From assembly GCA_003024985.2 (NCBI GenBank), contig PXIH01S0058976.1: DNA of 10,131 nt. The stretch is one strand, 5' to 3'. A program made the position numbers and the translations under genes. The notes under the pieces are model-generated. The model did not search any database. It worked only from the letters and a program-made list of their open reading frames with translations, and was not told the DNA's origin. Of this stretch, positions 1-7,798 are shown piece by piece. Each line of letters opens with the position of its first letter. The first letter of the stretch is position 1. This stretch comes from Euperipatoides rowelli (taxonomy: Eukaryota; Onychophora; Udeonychophora; Euonychophora; Peripatopsidae).

Positions 1-776
1 TAAATGAATTCTTATTTTTAATTATTAGAGAAATAAAATAACAATAAAACGGAAATGAGAAAAAAATTCAATTATTCTGCAAATATTCTGGATAAAATGA
101 AAAAAAAAAAAAAGATTACCTGCAGAGTAGAATTTTTAACAGTATTTATTCAGTGTAGGCTATCTTTAATGTTTTGAAGTGATAAAACTGAATATGGATT
201 TCATAAATACACGCTACTAATACGGTATATTTTTAAAAAATAATAATATTGGTGGGCAGATTACGGAATCGAACCAAAAGTTTTTTTTATATACAGTATA
301 TACCAGCATTTTTTTTAAAAAAAAAATCATAAAAATTATTTTAAAAAATCCATTTAAAAAAAAAAATGGAAACAATCTTGTAGTCCCTTAGAACAAACGT
401 TTTTGTATGTGTTTGCATAATTTTTTTTTTTTTTAATATTACATAATGCAACCTTTTTTTAATTTATTTAAATAAGATAGAAATTATAAATTTAATCGAT
501 TTTAGTTTTAATTGTTTAAATTCGATCAGACACCATGTAGTAATCGATCCGTTTTTTTCTTCTTCTCCGTCCATCCGCAATTATTTATGGTTAAAATGTC
601 ATTCTTGTATTTAGGTTTTTACGTTAATTCTCTTGTCATATTTTATTTAAAATTTTTTAAAATAGGTTTATCTAGAGTTTTTGAGCGTTAATTAACATTA
701 AAAAAATTAATTATTAAAAAATAAAAAGAGGAATATTATCCTTTCACGATACTGAATATTCTTGAAAAAAAAAAAA
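1..776. other. AT-rich 5' flank with homopolymer tracts; no gene seen
   Basis: No coding exon is recognisable. The stretch is dominated by A and T runs, including poly-A near 98-113, mixed T and A runs at 281-370 and poly-T at 421-434. A pyrimidine-rich, CpG-containing stretch at about 548-578 (TTCTTCTTCTCCGTCC) could belong to a promoter or leader. I see no clear TATA box or initiator. The tRNA-like relic at 251-275 is listed separately. Confidence 0.5.
251..275 (-). repeat. tRNA T-arm / Pol III B-box-like relic
   Basis: On the minus strand 275-265 reads GGTTCGATTCC, an exact fit to the Pol III B-box/T-loop pattern (GWTCRANNC). A T-stem-like partner, a pyrimidine-rich acceptor-like stretch and CCCACCA follow, ending near 250. 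That resembles the 3' end of a tRNA with an encoded CCA. No A box, D arm or anticodon arm is visible on its 5' side, which is only T/A runs. It could be a tRNA-derived SINE fragment, a tRNA-fragment retrocopy or a retroelement primer-binding-site relic. A chance match is possible. Confidence 0.3.
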
Positions 777-794
777 GTATTTATCTTTCCTTAG
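777..794 (+). other. Possible 3' splice site before the first coding exon
   Basis: A pyrimidine-rich tract, TATTTATCTTTCC, leads into TTAG at 791-794 followed by G, which fits a splice acceptor. If used, the coding exon would begin at 795 and a noncoding first exon would lie further upstream. No convincing donor is visible at 540-780. The alternative is a transcription start between about 795 and 866, where the sequence becomes less AT-rich and contains several CpGs (811-835). Confidence 0.3.
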
Positions 795-866
795 GAGCAA
801 GATTTATTTTCGCCAAGGTGCATCGATCTTCTGCGCAATTGCAAAACACTTTTTACCCACAGTGCC

Positions 867-878
867 ATGCGTGAATGA
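867..878 (+). promoter_or_regulatory. Minimal upstream ORF (Met-Arg-Glu-stop) in the PDE3 leader
   Basis: An ATG at 867 is followed by CGT, GAA and TGA, giving a three-codon upstream ORF that ends 25 nt before the main ATG and lies in a different reading register's leader position. Its context (GTGCC before the ATG, C after) is weak, so leaky scanning would be expected. It matters only if the transcript starts upstream of 867. Such minimal uORFs can lower translation, but nothing here proves use. Confidence 0.4.
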
Positions 879-897
879 CTATATTTTGAAGAAGCAT

Positions 898-907
898 GTG
901 AAAATGG
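898..907 (+). promoter_or_regulatory. Translation start context (Kozak) of PDE3
   Basis: The context GTGAAAATGG has A at -3 and G at +4, the two strongest positions of an animal initiation site. The frame is open upstream to a TGA at 763-765 but contains no earlier ATG, so 904 is the only AUG start in this frame. The in-frame GTG at 862 is not a plausible eukaryotic start. Confidence 0.8.
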
Positions 908-1740
908 CTAGTAGAAGAGGTAGTTCCCACTCGAAAAATCTTTCAACGAAAGATCAGGACTCAGGTGACAACAATGGTTATGTACAAATCCTTGTCACTC
1001 CTCTTGAACAGGTTAACTACAATGCAATTTTCACATGGCTAGGTATTACAAAATCAACGTTAACTATACAACAATTTGGAGCACTCTATGCGGTTGGAGC
1101 TCTAGTCACTAGTTTGTGTATTTATCAACTTTTACAATGCGATTTAGGTTATCTGTTTCAACGCTTTTGTGGACTAACTGTGCCGTTATTTAGTATACTT
1201 TGTGGATATTTTTGGATGGCTTTATTGTTTAGGAAAACATGGAGTTCCACCAGTATTTACGCTTTATTTTGTGCGTGCGTGGTAGGAGAATTTATGGGGC
1301 AGTGTATAAGCGAAAATGAGCCGACGGATAGCTCATCTGACAGTCCCAATATAAATTTGGACCATTATCTCACACGCCCAACTATGGTTGCCGTAGTTTT
1401 AATTACAATCAGTTTAGTGAGTATGTTTTCATCGTTAGACATCTGGCATAGTACAGTCGTCATTTTATATGTTAGCTTTACACGATTCCTAGCCTGCACT
1501 AGTTTAGTTGATCTCTCTCCATGTCTACGACCTTTCCTTTCATATTCGTGCGGAATAGGGGGTGTTATTGTTGCCAAATATACGGAGACCGTTTTCAAAC
1601 CCCCGGTATCAAATTTAATGACACAAGATGGAAAAATCCCTGTTATAAAACGTAGGAGAAACCCATCAACGGCCGGAGTACACAACTTTGGACACAAAGG
1701 ACGAAGAACGTCTTTGCCAGCTCTTATCCAAAAATCCCAG
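904..1740 (+). CDS. PDE3: PDE3-family cyclic nucleotide phosphodiesterase, first coding exon (N-terminal 279 residues, partial)
   Basis: PDE3 enzymes hydrolyse cAMP and cGMP; their N terminus anchors them to membranes and carries kinase sites. This exon holds only that part, not the HD-type catalytic domain. After a polar start (residues 1-40) come six likely membrane segments near residues 56-78, 89-109, 113-134, 160-177, 181-202 and 207-225, the number expected for the PDE3 N-terminal hydrophobic region. A basic regulatory stretch follows: IPVIKRRR (245-252), an Akt-type RxRxxS site at Ser255, and RRTSLP (267-272), a PKA-type site at Ser270 that also fits an R-x-x-pS-x-P 14-3-3 pattern. Spacing and wording match the IPV-KRRR...HRRTSLP block I recall from vertebrate PDE3A. 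The start is the first in-frame ATG, with A at -3 and G at +4. The exon ends in phase 0 at CAG|GTAAGT, about nine residues past the RRTS serine, close to where I recall the first exon of human PDE3A ending. Its G+C is visibly higher than its flanks. Family call firm; A/B subtype not assignable. Confidence 0.92.
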
Positions 1741-1746
1741 GTAAGT
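1741..1746 (+). other. 5' splice site of PDE3 intron 1
   Basis: The exon ends CCCAG and continues GTAAGT, a full match to the metazoan U1 donor consensus. The open frame runs on only to a stop at 1804-1806. The read-through residues are a low-complexity Ser/Pro/Phe string unlike any PDE3 sequence, which supports splicing here. The intron enters in phase 0. Confidence 0.93.
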
Positions 1747-3230
1747 TTCTTCCTAATTTCCCCCTCCCCCCTTGCCATTCAACCAATTGACAAAAGGTTG
1801 TTTTGATAACTTTCATTTCTTTTTATTATTATCATTTCCTTCATACTTGCAAATCATTGGATCTTAATGACCCTTAAAAATGGAGACAGCGGAAATAAAA
1901 GAAAACATAACCGTAAATTTTGTTGTTAAAAGCCTTACATGAATAAATCATCGGTCTATTAAATTGCATAATAGCTATTCCTTTTAAAAATGTCACCTAT
2001 TTAATGCACTCGTTTATTATTTAACATACGAAACAAATCAATAGTTTAAATGAATGGTTTTATGTTTTTATTTTTAACATCAATTTTGAATTATCAAATT
2101 AATATTTTTATATTCTACTTCAATGCTTTTTCTTTTAATAATTCTTTATCTAGTGTATTTATTTAAAATAGTAAGGTAAGCTAAAGCTTTTAAATTTTGA
2201 TAACCTGGTATATATTTATTTCAAATTGTAATCCCAATGTTTTACTTTAATGAACCCATTATAATACAAAACATATCGGTATAAATATTATTGTATATTA
2301 AAAGTAAACAACAAAGAATGTAGGCTACAGTATACAGTATATCACAATTTCAAAACATTCTTCAGCTCAACATGTCAAACTACTGTACATTGATAGATCA
2401 CTACAGTGATGCCATCTGGCAGGGATTTTCAAGGACAGTCTTTAATTTAAATAATTTTTACCCTTCCCCTGCCAGGACCACAATGATAGTAGGCTATTTA
2501 CCTCTAATTTGAAGATTATTTTATTTTATCATTTATTAAATGTAGTAAAATTCTTTCTAATTGACTTCAGTATTTTTAACATTATAAATACTATTTCTAT
2601 GAATTTGGTGATATTAAATCAACAGAATATGTCCTCATATTCAAATTGTTAACAAAATATAGTAGGTTACCGGTACTTAAGTAATTGGGATACAATATTA
2701 GCATAAAGAACTACTGTATGTATTCATGTGAATGTGTTTATTTAAATTGGTTTTAATCCTATGATTTTTAATTTAACATTACTCTGTTTATTTTTGTTTG
2801 GCATGTATAATTATGGCCACCATTGTAGATGTAAACAACTGGGCTATACTTATAGCCTATTTGTAAAGATTAAAAAAAAAAATGTTTTGTGCCACATTTT
2901 AAATAGAGGTGTCTATATCTGAAATATTAGAATTGAGGCTTTTTAGGTAGTTGAAGGCCAAAAATGTATTCTACAACTCATAACATTATCTACTTATTGA
3001 CCAGTTTAGTGGAACAAAGTTATTTTATTGTTCATTAAAGGTCCAAACAGTTATGTAACTAGGCAGGTACAAAGTCACGGAACTAAGTGGAACCTGAAAT
3101 GAAACCATTATTTCAGGGCCGCATTTCACGTTTATGTTTTATTGTATAAGCGTTATTAAATAATTAAAATCTCAAAAATATATTCGTTGATTTTTAACTC
3201 TCATTATTTTCAAGATCTGTCAAGTGTTTC

Positions 3231-3266
3231 TGAAATTTTGCTTTCAGGTGAGAAAGGTTTCTCACC
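3231..3266 (+). other. Candidate recursive splice site / hairpin (weaker)
   Basis: The sequence TTTTGCTTTCAG immediately precedes GTGAGA (junction 3246/3247). This abuts an acceptor-like tract and a donor-like hexamer with no exon between them. The donor half also lies in a 20-bp hairpin (3247-3266): GGTGAGAAA, two bases, then TTTCTCACC. The hairpin could hide or expose the donor. Alternatively this is a chance palindrome in AT-rich DNA. Confidence 0.25.
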
Positions 3267-4161
3267 CTCTCATTTTAATATATCAAATTGTAATAAATTT
3301 AATATATACCTTATACAAGAACTGTTAGATATGCCAAATCCCCCGTAATATCCATGTGCAAATTACTCAATACTGATAATGATTTATAATGTTTTGGAAA
3401 GGAAAAATATTTTTTGTATTTTTTTTTTTCTTTTATTGTATTGTTTATACTTAATTCCTGTAACTAATTCAACATCCTATTTGGGCTAGGGATTAGATGT
3501 GTTTTTTTCCGTACAATGTATTTATATTAATAATAAACCAATAATGTTAAAACTAATTTAGAATTATTTAAGATCGACTATCGGACAAGAACGATTATCC
3601 AATCTTTCCATAATTTCGATTAAATATAATATTAAATATATTGATGATAATTGTAATCAATGAATTTGCTGAAATGAAAGCCAGAAAAATGCAATTAAAA
3701 TAATTTTATTTGAAATAGGCCTATTTATTAATTATTAATAAACAATTTTTATATCATATTTGTTTTATTGCTATTTTTCGCAAAAAATAAATAAAAATAA
3801 GGGGCCCTAAAATAAGACTTTGCACAATGAACATGAAATGCTAGTTACGACACAGGGCCCAAATATCAATAATTTAAAGAAAATTTTAGAATGTTAACAT
3901 TGTTAAAATAATTTTGGTTACATTTTAATAAGTTAGAGCATATTCTAGGCTACACAATAGCCTTTTGTTGCAAACACGAATATTTCATTAAATAAATGCA
4001 TTTTGTTTTTTTAGCAAATAACGAAATAAACTGCAAAATACAGTAACGATATGGTTACTAATGACCGAGGAATTCCATTATGATAGACAACAAGAAAAAA
4101 ATATAAACTAGCCTATTATTGATTGCAATGAAAAGTTAATACTGGTAATTACATATTGATT

Positions 4162-5345
4162 TAATAAGAGTCATTTTCTGAGAAGTTCAGGCAGGTGGTG
4201 AAGTGACCCCCTCATATAAGCTTCTAAAAAAAAATCATGTCACATATATGAATTGATGTCCAAAAAAATTTTGAAAAAATTCCCCCATCCCTCCTTCTTT
4301 GGTCACTCCCATTTAAATATGGTGCCTTCACAGCAACTCATAATTTTTACAATGGTTCTTTTTTACTTCCTCCTTAAACATCCCACAGTTTGTTTTTGTT
4401 TTTTTTAATTTACAGACTGGTCTTAAATACAGATCCTGAAATATAATTAATTTTCATGAGATGTTGTTGAAGGATGAAAATAGGATCATCATTTCATTGT
4501 CAAAATTATATAATTTTGTGAAATGCATAACATTAAATGTAGGCTACAATATTTATTTCCTTCAAAAACATCCCAAGTTTTTATTTGCAGTAATCAATAA
4601 TCCCATTAAATATGTGTCAGAATACATTATGTTCATGGGTTCTCTTAGGGGCAAAGCAGCATATATTTTTTTGTTTATAAATTTTTGGAAATTTTGAGTA
4701 TTTGCTGAGTAAAAAAAAAAAAATATGAACAGATCCCATGGATTTTTGTGCATATTTCTAAAATACAAGTTAGCTGCTTCTGAAACACATTTTTATTTTT
4801 CAAATATGTCAAGGAAGGAAGGCGTTAGAATAATTTAAATATAGCAAAAAATAACAATTTTTGAAAATATGTAGATAAAAAATTTGTATGGTTCCTCCTC
4901 CTAAGAGATCCCATGAAAATAACAGTATATTTAAAAATATATATATAATAGGTCTATTGATTTTTGTATGTTGTTGACGGAAATAAATATTGCCCATTAT
5001 ATGTAATGAAATTGACCAAATTATATAATTGTGACCATTAAATGACAGTCACTATTTTCATCCTTCGACCAGATCCCATAAAGATGATGATATATTTTGA
5101 TACTCCCTTTAAAGTAAAATGTATGGAGAAAAATAAAATTGTGGGATGTTAAAGGAGGAAGCAAATAAACCATGGGAGAAATGATCAGTTGTAGCAAGGT
5201 AGCCATTTTTAAAAGGGTGTGGCTGAAGGAGGAAGGGTGGTGAAATTTTTTTCAGACTTCATTTCATATATGTGACCATCTAAATTTTTTCTGTATTTTA
5301 TGGGGGGGGGGGGGCTTCTCTGAACTTCTCAGAAAACGCTTAAGT
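4162..5345. repeat. Long degenerate inverted repeat (~1.18 kb foldback element)
   Basis: Two arms of over 500 bp face each other about a centre near 4775. Paired blocks run colinearly: 4174-4190 with 5320-5336 (17/17), 4239-4252 with 5263-5276 (14/14), 4366-4387 with 5140-5161 (21/22), 4469-4483 with 5052-5066 (15/15), 4548-4560 with 4979-4991 (13/13), 4634-4649 with 4900-4915 (15/16). The coordinate sums drift smoothly from 9510 to 9549, as expected for one ancient palindrome with small indels. The innermost ~150 bp does not pair. No transposase is present, and short open frames inside are incidental. It is best called a nonautonomous foldback or MITE-like element of unknown superfamily. TTAA occurs near each edge (4161-4164, 5340-5343), but the distances to the arm ends are unequal, so a target-site duplication is not established. 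Confidence 0.85.
5302..5314 (+). repeat. Poly-G run (13 G) in the right arm of the long inverted repeat
   Basis: Thirteen consecutive G occur in DNA that is otherwise very G-poor. The mirrored place in the left arm (about 4205-4211) has only five C, so the run seems to have expanded after the arms formed, or the left one contracted. It is also a place where sequencing length error is likely. Confidence 0.8.
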
Positions 5346-5743
5346 TTAACATATTTGTGTATGCTAAGCGATTTTAGGATTAAAATCGGATGTTTCCAAA
5401 AATAACATTATTGTAAACGATTGAATAATGCAAGCAGATCAAAACTTTGAAGTAAATTGTTTATGTGTGAAAATATGTACAGTACCGGTATGTATGATCA
5501 ATATATAGTCTGCATCCATAACCTTTAGCACTGTTCGTTTTCAAATTTTTTTTTTTAAAAAAAAACTTTATTATGTGCCAGTTTGTTTTATTTTAGCTTA
5601 CTAAATTTGTTTTTGCAAATACAGTACAGTATAATGTATTATTAGGCTACTATTATTCATAGCAAGTAAGTATTCTGGTTAAAATTAAAATGTTATCTGA
5701 ATTACAATCTCACCAGGTTTGAAGTTGATATGCACGAATGATA

Positions 5744-5964
5744 TGCGGTTAACGTTAGTAGATTATCATTATGATGCATGACAATGTCGAGTCTGAGATC
5801 CATAGACTAGTATTTAAAGACTAATATCCTACTTAAAAGTAATAGTCTGAGAAGCTGTAGACTATTACTTTTAAGTAGGATATTAGTATATAAATACTAG
5901 TCTATGGATCTCAGACCCGACATTGTCATGCATCATATTAGACGATCTACTAACCTTAATCGCA
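5744..5964. repeat. Near-perfect inverted repeat / hairpin element (~220 bp, 10-nt loop)
   Basis: The inner arms 5771-5848 and 5859-5936 pair at 75 of 78 positions around the 10-nt spacer 5849-5858. Outer arms extend the match with a small indel and several mismatches to TGCG at 5744 and CGCA at 5961-5964. Similarity may resume just outside (ATGAT on the left, ATCAT on the right). There is no coding capacity. It looks like a young foldback/MITE, or a hairpin left by an inverted duplication. Its RNA would form a stem of about 100 bp. No flanking target-site duplication is clear. Confidence 0.93.
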
Positions 5965-6614
5965 CACTGATCATAACTCAAACATAAGGCGTGTTCGTCT
6001 ATAGCTAACTTTTTGAATTATTTAAACTATTCGATACTTTTTCGTTTGTATTAAGCGCACAAAATAAACTAGACCGTTCGAAATTAACAAACTTAATTCA
6101 TTTGTTTCGTTTCAAACTTTCTGACCTGCTCGTGAAGTGGGTAAGGTACTTCGTGAGATTTGGTTTTCATAATGGCTGACAAAAAAGTTATAATTGCTTC
6201 AACTTGGATTTATTAAAGGGATTGAAATTGTTATGTAAAAACTGAGTTAGTTGATGGTGTAGCGATAATTTACATGCATTTTTTGGGGAGAAATACACCT
6301 ATTTTAAATATCCCCATAAGTAAGGCTGCGCAAATCATTACCTAAAAGGATTAATGCAGTAATTTAAAATAGTCTTCGATACAAACATTTTTTTTTTGCT
6401 CATTTTATTAATAAGTTAGAATTTCATCTTCACTTGCATCAAAATTATTGTTGCATAAAAACATAGTAAACTATTTTATTATGATCGAGTACTTTGCTAC
6501 TCAGAAAGGACTAACCTTGATCGTTCGTCTATAAAATTAAATGTCCATGTGACCAGGTAGGCTACAAACCAAATAAACGAAACGCACTGAAAAAATCTAA
6601 CGACGAACATGCCT
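5949..6614. repeat. Mosaic of broken repeat copies flanking the hairpin
   Basis: ACTAACCTTAATCG (5949-5962), part of the hairpin's right arm, recurs as ACTAACCTTGATCG at 6510-6523. GTTCGTCTATA at 5993-6003 recurs exactly at 6523-6533, so the second copy has the same two blocks with the ~30 bp between them missing. An inverted version of the second block, GACGAACATGCCT, lies at 6602-6614 and matches the complement of 5988-6000 at 12 of 13 positions. These suggest several related, degraded copies of one repeat family. The full extent cannot be set by eye. Confidence 0.5.
6172..6216 (+). other. Tiny ORF with good start context, probably incidental
   Basis: An ATG at 6172, with A at -3 (ATAATGG) and G at +4, opens a 14-codon frame beginning MADKKVII and ending at TAA. 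It sits in a slightly CpG-richer stretch. No splice donor is in position to join it to PDE3 and no homology is recognised. It could be an alternative first exon only if transcripts showed it. I treat it as chance. Confidence 0.08.
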
Positions 6615-6647
6615 ATCAATATTAAAGTATATTAAGAAATAAAATAG

Positions 6648-6702
6648 CAACCGATCAGAGGTTGGCTTGCATATAGCATGCCAGCCGACCTCTGATTGGC
6701 TG
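6648..6702. repeat. Short imperfect palindrome with CCAAT / ATTGG ends
   Basis: The segment pairs CCGATCAGAGGTTGGCTTGC with the complement of GCCAGCCGACCTCTGATTGG around an ATATA-containing centre, with a few mismatches. It is markedly GC-richer than its surroundings and is followed by a run of ten T at 6703-6712. The right arm contains ATTGG, a CCAAT box on the minus strand. It could be a small MITE, a hairpin RNA source or a relic promoter fragment. I do not recognise the family. Confidence 0.7.
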
Positions 6703-7171
6703 TTTTTTTTTTGGACTACGTTGAGTCTGAGAGCCAGACGTTTTAGTTTTTAGCATCTATTTACTTTAAAACTAAATAATGTTTTTTTTTATATAAATGA
6801 ACATTAGAATTTTAGTCATTTTTTAAAACATGGTAACGTAAGATGAGCTGTACCATTAATTCCATCTCTCCCGATATTTTTACACATTATATGGATATTA
6901 CAGAACACTTTAATCCGCTAATCTTAGAATTCTATGTGAAAAAAATCATAATTTCCCATGACCGTAAATTAGATAATTATCTTGTGTGCTACTTTCACCT
7001 TCACTCAGCCCACTTAGTACAAATTATGTGAGTTGATAATGAAAAAAAGTTCAAAGTGTAAAGCAAGTTATAAAGATGCCTGCAATCAGAATTTGCTTAA
7101 CTGATTAAATGGCTATGCTTTTCCTTTTCTTACTACCAAGAAAACAAAATGTCTGTTATACAAGATTATCA

Positions 7172-7213
7172 GAGAATGACCTTGTACTGTTCGAGAATGA
7201 CCTTGTACTGTTC
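7172..7213 (+). repeat. Exact 21-bp tandem duplication (two copies)
   Basis: The unit begins GAGAATGACC and ends ACTGTTC. It occurs at 7172-7192 and again without change at 7193-7213. Identical copies point to a recent replication-slippage or repair duplication. No function is suggested. Confidence 0.97.
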
Positions 7214-7280
7214 GTTTTCTAACAATTTTTTATGTACCTAGATGTTCTTATCGAATTTGAATACTCTTTTAATGCATAGG

Positions 7281-7316
7281 CCTATACTGTATAGGTTAAA
7301 GGGTAAATCTTTAACC
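7281..7316. repeat. Adjacent small palindromes
   Basis: CCTATAC-T-GTATAGG (7281-7295) is a perfect 15-nt palindrome about a single central base. It overlaps the TAGGCCTA octamer at 7277-7284. It is followed by an 8-bp stem, GGTTAAAG (7294-7301) with CTTTAACC (7309-7316), around a 7-nt loop. Confidence 0.7.
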
Positions 7317-7798
7317 CCTTCAACTACAGAGATGTATTTGAGTATCTCATAATGAAATGCTACCTAGTACTCCAGAGACGGAGTGTACATTTCCTAAAAT
7401 TATTTTTTTCCTTTAAAATTAAGTTTTTATCAATTTTAATAAGCGATTTCATTCTAAAATCATATACCATACTCTTTGATAGATAGCTGTTTTATAAAAA
7501 AAAATTTCTCCATATCCAGTGAAGTTCCACCGAACATCTCATTTTTATAGTTTATCTAAATGCAGATATATATATACTGTACGCAGCATTATGTCAAATT
7601 ATATTTATTGTAATAAATCTGAAAATGATATTTTTTAAAGATTTAATTTTCAAGATATGTGGCCTAGAATCACTATATAACTTATTTAAATAAACATATG
7701 ATTTTTATAAAAATATTAATGTAGCCTATATGAATAAATGAAGAGGGATTCAGGATTTCAAATCTCAATTTTATCCAAATTTATAAAAACTCATACAG

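Noticed and set aside
862-903. Upstream extension of the PDE3 frame to a GTG at 862
   Set aside because: GTG is not an expected start in an animal nuclear gene. The first in-frame ATG at 904 has a strong context and the extra 14 residues match nothing in PDE3.
1365-1778. 137-residue open frame on the minus strand
   Set aside because: It lies opposite the PDE3 exon, crosses its splice donor and resembles no known protein; it is a shadow of the real frame.
1741-1806. Read-through of the PDE3 frame to the stop at 1804-1806
   Set aside because: A consensus donor lies at 1741, and the added residues are low-complexity and unlike PDE3, so this is intron.
2411-2478. CTGGCAGGG (2416-2424) with its complement CCCTGCCAG (2467-2475)
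   Set aside because: Only nine base pairs with a 42-nt AT-rich loop and no extension. It may be a remnant but is too short to call an element.
4461-5206. Four open frames of 61-78 residues on both strands
   Set aside because: All fall inside the long inverted repeat, are rich in Phe, Ile, Tyr and Lys as expected of translated AT-rich DNA, and show no domain. They are incidental.
4161-5343. piggyBac-type element, from TTAA near both edges of the long inverted repeat
   Set aside because: The TTAA sites are at unequal distances from the matching termini and no typical piggyBac end is seen. TTAA is also very common in this DNA.
6843-7031. 62-residue open frame on the + strand (begins MSCTINSI)
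   Set aside because: It has no recognised homology or flanking acceptor. Its length is not surprising over both strands of 10 kb. A GTGAGT at 7028 near its end is suggestive but alone is not evidence of an exon. Transcript reads would be needed to revive it.
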